DNA of 6,379 nt from Sphingomonadaceae bacterium (GTDB taxonomy: Bacteria; Pseudomonadota; Alphaproteobacteria; Sphingomonadales; Sphingomonadaceae), in contig CANFIV010000093.1 of assembly GCA_947446935.1 (NCBI GenBank), positions 1-6,379 on the forward strand. Reading direction: 5' to 3'. This document shows positions 1 to 5,992 of the stretch, piece by piece. The notes beneath the pieces were generated by a model that did no database searches, was not told the origin of the DNA, and was given only the letters and a program-made list of their open reading frames with translations. How positions within the stretch are numbered: the stretch's first letter is position 1; every line of letters starts with the position of its first letter. The position numbers and the translations under genes were made by a program.

Positions 1-2
1 AC

Positions 3-599
3 CTCGGCGTGCCTGTCGTGATCGATACCGATGTGGCCGGCGCCGCGCTGGCCGAAGGGCGCTGGGGCGCGTCGCAGGGTTGCCCGGTTCATGTTTATCT
101 GACCATTGGAACCGGCATCGGCGGCGGGATCGTCGTGGACGGCAAGCCGCTCCACGGCACGTTCCACCCCGAAATGGGCCACGTGCGCGTGCGCCGCGCA
201 GCAGGTGATCTATTCACCGGCGTGTGCCCGATCCATGGCGATTGCCTCGAAGGTCTCGCCGCAGGTCCGGCGATTGCCGCGCGTGTCGGACGCCCGGCTG
301 AGGGCCTCGCGAGCGACGATCCGGTCTGGGCACTGGTCGCGGGCGAAATCGCCGACTGCATGGCCTCGCTGATCCTCACGCTCGCCCCGCATCGTATCGT
401 CATTGGTGGCGGAGTTGGGCAGGGGCAACCGGCGCTGCTGCCGCTGGTTCAGGAAGCGACCGCGCGGCTGCTAGGTGGTTATCTACCGGGCCACAGCTTG
501 GCAGCGCTGGAAAGTGTCATCGTGCACCCCGGGCTGGGCGGCGATGCGGGCGTGTGCGGCGCGCTGGCTCTGGCGCTTGCTGCGCTGGAGGTCCGATAA
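3..599 (+). CDS. ROK-family sugar kinase, fructokinase type (5'-truncated by window edge)
   Basis: This is the C-terminal ~199 residues of a ROK kinase. The frame is open from base 3, so the true start lies outside the window; the family is usually about 300 residues, so roughly 100 are missing. Seen: DTDV near the beginning, whose second Asp is the likely catalytic base; a glycine-rich phosphate-binding segment GTGIGGG; and the zinc-site pattern HPEMGH followed 15 residues later by CPIHGDCLEG, a Cys-x2-His-x2-Cys arrangement typical of ROK fructokinases rather than glucokinases. A second glycine-rich stretch (IVIGGGVGQG) lies near the C-terminus. Family knowledge: these enzymes phosphorylate fructose or a related hexose with ATP in the cytoplasm. 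The position after DTDV that is often Asn is Ala here (DTDVAGAAL). No terminator-like hairpin with a T-run follows the stop. The sugar specificity is inferred. The ROK assignment is firm. Confidence 0.9.
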   Translation, partial: LGVPVVIDTDVAGAALAEGRWGASQGCPVHVYLTIGTGIGGGIVVDGKPLHGTFHPEMGHVRVRRAAGDLFTGVCPIHGDCLEGLAAGPAIAARVGRPAEGLASDDPVWALVAGEIADCMASLILTLAPHRIVIGGGVGQGQPALLPLVQEATARLLGGYLPGHSLAALESVIVHPGLGGDAGVCGALALALAALEVR

Positions 600-621
600 C
601 CGGACCGCGCGCGGCTGGAAA

Positions 622-653
622 TTTACAAGTATTTACATTAAAAATATTATAAT
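622..653 (+). promoter_or_regulatory. Direct-repeat regulator box fused to a promoter
   Basis: TTTACA at 622-627 and TTTACAT at 632-638 form a direct repeat with a 10-base period. An AT-rich run follows, containing TATTAT (645-650) and TATAAT (648-653). The first TTTACA lies 17 bases from TATTAT, a near-consensus sigma-70 layout. Alternatively the second repeat ends 9 bases before TATAAT, the geometry seen when PhoB-type regulators replace the -35 element. The AT-rich block stands out from GC-rich surroundings. It points rightward to the leader and the lipoprotein gene. The same repeat recurs at 5976-5992 beside the response regulator gene. The promoter call rests on sequence pattern only. 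Confidence 0.6.
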
Positions 654-692
654 CAACGCGTTAGTCTATCACGCCGAATTGCGCTTAGTCAT

Positions 693-708
693 CGTCCTAC
701 CTAGGACG
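693..708. promoter_or_regulatory. Palindromic operator-like site
   Basis: CGTCCTA (693-699) and TAGGACG (702-708) form a perfect 7-base inverted repeat separated by two bases. The gap is too short for an RNA hairpin loop, so a dimeric DNA-binding protein site is the likelier reading. It lies about 40 bases downstream of the -10 box at 645-653, where a repressor would block elongation or initiation. No regulator is identified for it, and the operator role is inferred from symmetry alone. Confidence 0.35.
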
Positions 709-724
709 CTGAGGCCCATCAGGT

Positions 725-753
725 ATCCAATCCCGGTGCGGAGGAGATTGGAT
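725..753 (+). other. Perfect 8-bp inverted repeat (possible leader hairpin)
   Basis: ATCCAATC (725-732) is exactly complementary to GATTGGAT (746-753), with a 13-base loop that contains the purine-rich GGAGGA. In RNA this would fold into an 8-bp stem. No T-run follows, so it is not a standard intrinsic terminator. It lies in the transcript predicted from the promoter at 622-653. A leader structure or part of a small RNA are both possible; neither is demonstrated. Confidence 0.35.
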
Positions 754-789
754 CCTGCATCCGGATCATGGATTGGGAAGGGTAGCGCA

Positions 790-822
790 ATGCTGGACGT
801 CGACCTGATCACCGCCCGTTGA
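790..822 (+). other. Ten-codon mini-ORF with a strong ribosome binding site
   Basis: The reading frame encodes MLDVDLITAR and then stops. It is preceded by GGGAAGGG (775-782), a good Shine-Dalgarno match at suitable spacing. The larger frame starting at 848 has no such site. A 6-bp inverted repeat, GTGCGG (823-828) with CCGCAC (839-844), follows directly after the stop. It could be a translated leader or the surviving start of a decayed gene. It is too short to judge by coding statistics. Confidence 0.2.
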
Positions 823-847
823 GTGCGGCCCGGACACCCCGCACGCA

Positions 848-1033
848 ATGAACCCCCACATTCCTAGCCATTCGGCAACGCCCCGGCGTGACACCCTGCT
901 CGATGGGGAGCCTCCCGATGTCGTGATTGCCGATATCGTTGGTCGGCCCCGGCCAGATGCGCGGGTTATCATCCTTGCGAATGAGAAGGGCGGCGTCGGC
1001 AAATCCTGGCACTCGCCGCCAACATTGCCGGGC
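848..1033 (+). pseudogene. N-terminal remnant of a ParA/MinD-type ATPase
   Basis: The frame opened by ATG 848 carries a hydrophobic strand and deviant Walker A motif, VIILANEKGGVGKS (about residues 40-53), typical of ParA/MinD/MipZ partition and positioning ATPases. Immediately after GKS the frame loses similarity. The sequence resumes in another frame from about 1008 as LALAANIAGL, the kind of helix that normally follows GKST in this family, and then meets TAG TAG at 1031-1036. Restoring about four bases after the Ser codon (around 1006) would rejoin the two parts as GKSTLALAANIAG. No Walker A' or Walker B region is recognisable downstream and no ribosome binding site precedes ATG 848. The family has about 200-270 residues, so this is a decayed, truncated fragment. 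In-frame readthrough into the lipoprotein gene makes an artificial 277-codon ORF. Confidence 0.55.
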
Positions 1034-1150
1034 TGGATCTGCCGGAGGGACCGGATGCCTAGTAGTGGCTGTGCCCGGTTATGGACCGAGACCCCGACGC
1101 AGGCTATGCCGCCGCATCTTTCAGGCTCTGCCCCGGAATCGAGGCCCGTT

Positions 1151-1681
1151 GTGAATTCGAAATCGCTCAGATCATTGTCGCTTTTCCTGCTTGCGGGCTT
1201 GGCTGCCTGCTCGGGTCCCATCGTGACCCGGTCTGGAATTGCAGGGCCAGCCGTAGCGCCTTCCACTGCGGTCGCCCTCGCGCCTCCACCCGAGGGGGCT
1301 GGCGTGACGAGCCTTGCGGCCCTGGCAGCGGTTACTGAGGCGCTTGGCCGGCACGGCTACCGGATCGCACCTGATGCCCCGCTCCGGATCGACGTTGCGC
1401 TTACCGAGCGGGCGGCGGGGGTGGATGTGCAGGCCTTGGGGGGCGGCGAACTCTCACCCGCCAAGTCGCAGCGACTGCTTCAGGATTGCCACGACCGCAC
1501 CCACCGCCTGGCGCTCGCGGTCTATGATCCGGCACGGCCGGGCGTGACGCGCGTCTGGGCAGAGGAGCATCACTGCAGGGGTTTGATCGCTGCCAGCCTG
1601 CCCGCGCTGGCCGAAGAGGCCGTAGCCGCGCTGGCCCTCACGGGGCCAGAGCGGATTACCGAGCGCAACGGCAAAGACTAA
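1151..1681 (+). CDS. Small secreted lipoprotein of unknown function
   Basis: The 176-residue product starts at GTG 1151, preceded by GAGG at 1141-1144 with six bases of spacing. This start puts a classic lipoprotein signal at the N-terminus: Lys4 and Arg7, a hydrophobic core, then the lipobox LAAC with Cys20. Ser follows the cysteine, so by the E. coli sorting rule it should go to the outer membrane. The mature part begins with a Pro/Ala-rich linker (about 21-50), followed by a compact alpha/beta-looking domain (about 51-165) containing LRIDVALTER and two further cysteines, C113 and C142, which could form a disulfide. I do not recognise the family; a distant resemblance to DUF4136-like envelope lipoproteins is possible but weak. 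It lies downstream of the direct-repeat promoter at 622-653 and ends six bases from the convergent kinase gene. A longer start at 848 would bury the signal peptide and is unlikely. Confidence 0.72.
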   Translation: MNSKSLRSLSLFLLAGLAACSGPIVTRSGIAGPAVAPSTAVALAPPPEGAGVTSLAALAAVTEALGRHGYRIAPDAPLRIDVALTERAAGVDVQALGGGELSPAKSQRLLQDCHDRTHRLALAVYDPARPGVTRVWAEEHHCRGLIAASLPALAEEAVAALALTGPERITERNGKD

Positions 1682-1687
1682 GAAGCA

Positions 1688-3880
1688 TCAGTCGTCCAGC
1701 AGGGCAAGTGGAAGGACGATCTCGAACGTCGCGCCAAAACCCTCGCGGTAGCTATAGGTCGCGCGGCCCTTGTGGCGCTGCGCAGTGGTCTGCACGAAGG
1801 CCAGCCCCAGCCCGACGCTGCCCTTGCCGTCGGCCGAGCGACCTTCGGCATAGAGCGCGAAAGGATCGGCCTTGCGGCCTGCCGGCATTGGCGGCCCGGG
1901 CCCGGTGACCCCGAACACCACCTCTTCCCCGCGCTGGCGCACCGAATAGTCGATTTCCGCGCCATCGGGGCCGAACTTGATCGCGTTCTCCAGCAGGTTG
2001 ATCACCGCGCGAACCAGCATGCCCTGATCGCCCAGAACCCATAGCTCGCCCGCCTCGCTCGCGTTGGTCAGCCGCGTCTGGCGCGAGCGGGCATGGGTGG
2101 TCACCATATCCGCGGCCTCACGCGCCACATCGCTGAGATCGACTGGCTCCTCGGTCAAGGGCCTTCGCCGCGCGCGCACCAGCTGGACGAAACTGTCTGC
2201 CAGCCTGAGGCCGTGGCGGGCGTGGCCGCGGATCTGCTCGATCAAGGGAGAGGGGAGCCGCGCGGGCAGGACCCCGCTATCCGCCTTCTCCGCTTCCAGA
2301 TCCTGTGTTTCGAGCAGCCAGACGATCGCCGCATTGGGTGACCGCAAATCGTGCGAAAGGAACTGGAGCAAGTCCTCGCGCTCATCGGCTGCCCGTTGCA
2401 ACTCGGTGATGTCAGCGAAAGAGACGATCCGCAAATCCCCGTCCATCACCGCTTCGGACATCAGCAGTGAGCGGCCAGCCCGGTCGCGCACCGGCTCGCC
2501 GCTGGAGGGAGCACTTTCGAACATCAGGCTCATAACCGAGCGGCTGGGCGCGCCGAGCAAGCCGTTGCCGGACAGACGCGTCGCGGCTCCGTTCGCCAGC
2601 ACCACCTTGTCCTCGGCGTCCATCACGAGGACTGCGCCCGGGAACTGTTCGATCACCTGTCCTATAAAGCTGCGCAGATAGCGCACCTGGGCGATCGCTG
2701 CCTGAAGCCGCGCGGCTTCGGTGGCGATCGTATCGCCGCCGAGCCCTGCAGCCCCGATCGATGCGATCACGCCCGGCTCGCGCAGAATGGCATCGGCTTC
2801 GGCGACCAAGAACCGGTTGACCACCGTCAGCCGCCGCCAGCCCCACAGCGCATGGACGAGCAGAATCCCGGCCATCGTTGCACTTGGCGGCAGCCAGACC
2901 CGCGCCAGCGGCAAAAGGGCGATGGAGAGGACCGGTGTGGCTACCACCAGCACGGTGGCCAGCACCAGATTGCGGCTTGGGGTGATGCGCAGGAAGCCGA
3001 TCAGCAGCACGATCAGCGGCAAAAGCGCGATGGCTGCCATAGGCCAGCCGCCGGGCGCTGCAATCGCCGTGCCGCCGAGCAGCGTATTGACGATGTTGGC
3101 CTGGATCTCGACGCCCGAGAGCAACGATCCGGCTGCCAAGGGAACCGGATGCATGTCACCCAACCCCGGCGCGGTCGCGCCCACCAGCACAAGCTTGCCG
3201 CGCACCAAGGCAGCCGGCACTTCGCCCTTTGCGAGGCTGGAGAACGAGATTCGCCTGAAGGCATCCTTCCCGGCATAGGCAATCAGAAAGCGCGTATCTG
3301 TCTCGCCGCGACGGGAGCCGTCGTGCACCGTGCGTGCCAGCAAGGTCGGCAATTGGGCGATCCGTTTGCCCTGCACATCAAGCGCGGCCTCGGCCCTGCG
3401 GATTGTGCCATCACCATCGGGCAGAAGCTGCGCCACGCTTTGCGGCACGGCCGGATCGGCCACGCCGGGTGCGGGGGCGGTGAGAGGTGCCGCACCGCTG
3501 CCATCGTCCCCGATCACGGAGGGCAGATAGACCGGCCGCGCGAGCCTGATTGCCGCGCTCAGCGCCGCGTCGTCCGCCGAAGGCTCGAAGAACAACACAT
3601 CGTAGGCGGTCCCCGCCGGTTTGTAGCCCGCCAGCATGGTCAGCGCGCGCGCATGGACCTGCCGCGGCCACGGCCAGCGGCCGATCTCGTGCAAGCTGGC
3701 GTCATCGATCTCGGCAATCAGGATGCGGTCGTCCGCAGCAGGCGCGGCGAGACCCGACGCGAGGTCGTATATCCGGTTGTCGAGCGCGCCAAGCCAGGCC
3801 CCGCGCGCGGCAAAGGCCACCAGCAGACAGGAGAGGATCGCGACCAGAGCCCACTCGGCATGAAGTCGGCGGGTCAGCAA
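1688..3880 (-). CDS. CHASE2-PAS sensor histidine kinase
   Basis: Inner-membrane two-component sensor of 730 residues. In order: TM1 (about 10-30); an extracytoplasmic CHASE2 domain (about 35-267, with IAEIDDASLHEIGRWPWPR and the later GKLVLVGATAPG); three closely packed TM segments (about 279-298, 304-328, 332-348), as usual for CHASE2 proteins; a PAS-like domain (about 405-495, FPGAVLVMDAEDKVVLANGA); HisKA with SHDLRSP, phosphoacceptor His510; and HATPase_c with N-box NLLENAIKFG (Asn632) and G2 box GLGLA (690-694). The G1 box is odd: the expected DxGxG reads VTGPG, so the adenine-contacting Asp is Val658. Start: TTG 3880 lies four bases after the stop of the preceding gene, with GGAG about ten bases upstream. 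A TTG at 3919 would add 13 residues and overlap that gene by 35 bases. It is the last gene of the operon with the LysM-FecR and response regulator genes, and presumably phosphorylates that regulator. Confidence 0.9.
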   Translation of the reverse strand: MLTRRLHAEWALVAILSCLLVAFAARGAWLGALDNRIYDLASGLAAPAADDRILIAEIDDASLHEIGRWPWPRQVHARALTMLAGYKPAGTAYDVLFFEPSADDAALSAAIRLARPVYLPSVIGDDGSGAAPLTAPAPGVADPAVPQSVAQLLPDGDGTIRRAEAALDVQGKRIAQLPTLLARTVHDGSRRGETDTRFLIAYAGKDAFRRISFSSLAKGEVPAALVRGKLVLVGATAPGLGDMHPVPLAAGSLLSGVEIQANIVNTLLGGTAIAAPGGWPMAAIALLPLIVLLIGFLRITPSRNLVLATVLVVATPVLSIALLPLARVWLPPSATMAGILLVHALWGWRRLTVVNRFLVAEADAILREPGVIASIGAAGLGGDTIATEAARLQAAIAQVRYLRSFIGQVIEQFPGAVLVMDAEDKVVLANGAATRLSGNGLLGAPSRSVMSLMFESAPSSGEPVRDRAGRSLLMSEAVMDGDLRIVSFADITELQRAADEREDLLQFLSHDLRSPNAAIVWLLETQDLEAEKADSGVLPARLPSPLIEQIRGHARHGLRLADSFVQLVRARRRPLTEEPVDLSDVAREAADMVTTHARSRQTRLTNASEAGELWVLGDQGMLVRAVINLLENAIKFGPDGAEIDYSVRQRGEEVVFGVTGPGPPMPAGRKADPFALYAEGRSADGKGSVGLGLAFVQTTAQRHKGRATYSYREGFGATFEIVLPLALLDD

Positions 3881-3884
3881 GGCT

Positions 3885-5228
3885 CTATGGCTCCGGCGCG
3901 GCGACGATGATCTTGTCAAAGGGCAGCCAGTTCTCGGTCACCCCGTCATCGCCGAACTGCTGCACGCCCACGCGCCAGAAATAAGTGCCGGGGCCCAGCG
4001 CGCCGAGCGTGATGCCCTCACTCTGGAGGCCGGGTTCGTCGATCAGAAAGAGCCCGCCCGTCATATCGCTCGCCAGCTGGAAGCGGTAGAGCCTGCGTCC
4101 CGAGCCTGATCCGCCCCACTTGAACGTCATGCGGTCGGCATCGGCCGAGGCGGAGGCGGCAAGGCCGGTGAGACGGCGCCGCATCGCATACGTCTGCACC
4201 TCGCCCTCCAGCCCGGATGCGGCAATTGCGCTCGCGCGCACGAAAAGGCCGCCATCGGGGATGTCCGCGAGCTCGAACACGGGCTCTACGGCCTGCCGGT
4301 CGGCGATCACTTCGGTGAAGCTTGCGTCCTTGGCGATCTGCAGGTGATAGGCCTTGGCACCCGCAGCAGCACCATAAGTCAGGCGCACCAGCGGATCGAC
4401 TTGCACTTTGCCCGGCGCGGTGAGCACTGGCGCAGGCAGCAGTGCTTCCTTGGTCAGCCCTTTGTCGGAAACGACCGCGCCGTAGCCCTTGCCGATGGGT
4501 TCGGGCTCAGCGCCCATCGCGCCTGCCGCGACCGTGCCTTCGAGCACTTCGGCCAGCGATGCGTCACCGGCGAGGCCGACGCGGAACTGTGTGCCGCGCA
4601 CTGCCGCCACTGCGCGTGGGGTGCGGATGCGGAAGAGGCCGCCGCCCGTTCCCCCAGGCCCTGATGGTCCGAGGTGCGTCGCGCTGGTTTCTGCTTTGCC
4701 GGTTTCCACGGTGAAATCATAATCGATGCTGTTCGTCAGCAGAAAGCGGCGCAGCTGGGTAATCCGCATGCGCGTGTGCGTTGGCAGGCTGGTGCGAGAT
4801 CCGTTGGGTAACTCCAGCGTGATCAGCCCGTCAGCCCCGGTCTCGATCAGTGTTTGCGGCGCAAGATCGGCCCCGTTCGACACTGGCACCGCGCGCCCGC
4901 CCTGTGTGGCGCTGACCGTTCCGCGCACCGAGAGGATGCGCGCCTTGAGCGGTTCGGCGCGCAAGACAGTGAGGGGGATGCGCAGCCGCGTCGCGACCGG
5001 CACCCGGTGGACGTTGGCGATATGGTTGATGCGCTGGACCTGGCGGATCGAATCCATTGCTGTGAAGTAGTGCCTGGCGAGGGTGTATAGGTTGTCGCCG
5101 TGCTTCATCTCGTAGACGACCGTCTCGGGCTCCGGCGCGGCTGGCACGGGCGCAGCAAGGGCTGGATGGCCCGTCACCGCGCAAAGTGCGATCAGTGCGG
5201 CAAGGGCAGGATAGGACTCTTTCAACAT
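3885..5228 (-). CDS. Secreted LysM-FecR domain protein
   Basis: The 447-residue protein has a Sec signal peptide (about 1-26, likely cleaved after ALA). A LysM domain follows (about 37-85, HGDNLYTLARHYF and ending LRIP), which in known families binds peptidoglycan. Next is a FecR domain (about 99-235) with the hallmark LPNGSRTSLP and FRIRTPRAVAAVRGTQFRVG segments. The C-terminal half contains two similar fibronectin-III-like beta modules (about 268-348 and 355-445), aligned through AYHLQIAKDASF / LYRFQLASDMTG and GGLFVRASA / GTYFWRVGV, so an internal duplication is likely. It should act in the periplasm at the cell wall. Its gene starts inside the end of the response regulator gene (ATGTTGA, 7-base overlap), which implies translational coupling, and ends just before the CHASE2 kinase start. 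LysM-FecR proteins often neighbour CHASE2 sensors; a role as partner or ligand sensor of the kinase is inferred. Unlike FecR of iron uptake, no FecI sigma factor is nearby. Confidence 0.88.
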   Translation of the reverse strand: MLKESYPALAALIALCAVTGHPALAAPVPAAPEPETVVYEMKHGDNLYTLARHYFTAMDSIRQVQRINHIANVHRVPVATRLRIPLTVLRAEPLKARILSVRGTVSATQGGRAVPVSNGADLAPQTLIETGADGLITLELPNGSRTSLPTHTRMRITQLRRFLLTNSIDYDFTVETGKAETSATHLGPSGPGGTGGGLFRIRTPRAVAAVRGTQFRVGLAGDASLAEVLEGTVAAGAMGAEPEPIGKGYGAVVSDKGLTKEALLPAPVLTAPGKVQVDPLVRLTYGAAAGAKAYHLQIAKDASFTEVIADRQAVEPVFELADIPDGGLFVRASAIAASGLEGEVQTYAMRRRLTGLAASASADADRMTFKWGGSGSGRRLYRFQLASDMTGGLFLIDEPGLQSEGITLGALGPGTYFWRVGVQQFGDDGVTENWLPFDKIIVAAPEP

Positions 5229-5902
5229 GTCTCCAGCCTGTAGCCGTATCCGAACACGGTTTCGAGCCGGTGGCCGTTATCCGCGCACAGTTTCAGTTTC
5301 GCGCGGATCCGTGAGACATGCATGTCGAGCGTGCGCGTCGAGAGGTCCGCCATCGATTTCCAGATACGCGCCATGATATAGCGGCGTGAGAGCGGCTTGT
5401 GCAGGTTGGTGAAAAACAGCAGCGCCAGCGCGAATTCCTTGCCGGTGAGCATGACATCGGCCCCATATAGGCTGACGCGCTCGTTGCGCAGATCGAACCG
5501 GTAGGGGCCGAACGCCTGTTCATCCTGCCGCGGCACCACCTGCGAGCGGCGTAGCAGCGCATCGACCCGGGCACTGATCACGATCGCGCTTTCGGGCTTC
5601 ACGATGAAATCGTCCGCCCCGGCATTGAGCGCGGCGGCAATATCCTCCTTGTCCGACCGGCTGGTGAGCATGATGATCGGCGGGGAAGGGTCGATATTGG
5701 CGCGCGCCCAGGCGACGATCTCGATCCCGCTGAGCTCGGGCATGGTCCAGTCGAGGATCAACAGGTCGAAGGTATCGTCGCGCAGCGCCGGCAATACATC
5801 GGTGCTTCGCGTGAACGGCACACAACTGTGCCCGCCAGCGGCCAGCACTTGCGATATAAAAGTGATGCTGGCCTCATCGTCATCGACGACACCGATCCGC
5901 AT
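5222..5902 (-). CDS. OmpR/PhoB-family response regulator
   Basis: The 226-residue protein has an N-terminal receiver domain and a C-terminal winged-helix DNA-binding domain. The receiver has the acidic cluster DDD (7-9), phosphoacceptor Asp51 in LLILDWTMP, the switch Thr80 in MLTSRSD, and Lys102 in FIVKP, so all key residues are present. The winged helix spans about 131-224, with LTGKEFALALLFF, the recognition-helix region STRTLDMHVSRIRAKL and the closing hairpin VFGYGYRLE. Start: ATG 5902 is preceded by GGAAAG at seven bases. A TTG at 5917 would add five residues and also has a purine-rich AGGGA upstream, so it cannot be excluded. It is the first gene of the operon, overlapping the LysM-FecR gene by seven bases. 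A direct-repeat box at 5976-5992, of the type such regulators bind, lies about 75 bases upstream, suggesting autoregulation. The downstream CHASE2 kinase is its probable phosphodonor. Confidence 0.93.
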   Translation of the reverse strand: MRIGVVDDDEASITFISQVLAAGGHSCVPFTRSTDVLPALRDDTFDLLILDWTMPELSGIEIVAWARANIDPSPPIIMLTSRSDKEDIAAALNAGADDFIVKPESAIVISARVDALLRRSQVVPRQDEQAFGPYRFDLRNERVSLYGADVMLTGKEFALALLFFTNLHKPLSRRYIMARIWKSMADLSTRTLDMHVSRIRAKLKLCADNGHRLETVFGYGYRLETC

Positions 5903-5975
5903 GGGCGTACTTTCCAAGAAATTTCGTCCCTGTCTCTAGCCCGCTGCCGCCCAAGCGCCATGCCAATCCGCAGAT

Positions 5976-5992
5976 TTTACACTCATTTACAT
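5976..5992 (+). promoter_or_regulatory. Second copy of the TTTACA direct-repeat box
   Basis: TTTACA (5976-5981) and TTTACAT (5986-5992) repeat with a 10-base period. The site shares TTTACA-N3-ATTTACAT with the box at 622-638. It lies 74-90 bases upstream of the response regulator ATG, within its expected promoter region. Relative to that gene the repeat runs in the opposite orientation, and no clear -10 box follows at the spacing seen in the first copy, so it may repress rather than activate, or serve rightward transcription. Binding by the adjacent regulator is inferred. Confidence 0.55.

Noticed and set aside
605..614. CCGCGCGCGG palindrome after the sugar kinase stop as a terminator
   Set aside because: The palindrome is short, has no loop and is not followed by a T-run.
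475..822. Plus-strand ORF of 115 codons spanning the sugar kinase end and the intergenic region
   Set aside because: It overlaps the kinase in another frame, runs through the promoter-like AT-rich block and shows no domain; only the in-frame mini-ORF at 790-822 has a ribosome binding site.
766..1266. Minus-strand ORF of 166 codons opposite the ATPase remnant and lipoprotein
   Set aside because: No recognisable domain, and it overlaps the better supported lipoprotein signal peptide and Walker A coding on the other strand.
2852..3910. Long plus-strand ORF of 352 codons opposite the kinase gene
   Set aside because: It is antisense to the CHASE2 and transmembrane coding region; its composition (rich in Arg, Gln, Gly, His) is typical of a shadow frame in GC-rich DNA and it shows no domain.
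3885..5228. FecR protein as an iron-uptake anti-sigma regulator
   Set aside because: No FecI-type sigma factor or TonB receptor is nearby; LysM plus FecR with a cleavable signal peptide and no cytoplasmic domain is a different architecture.
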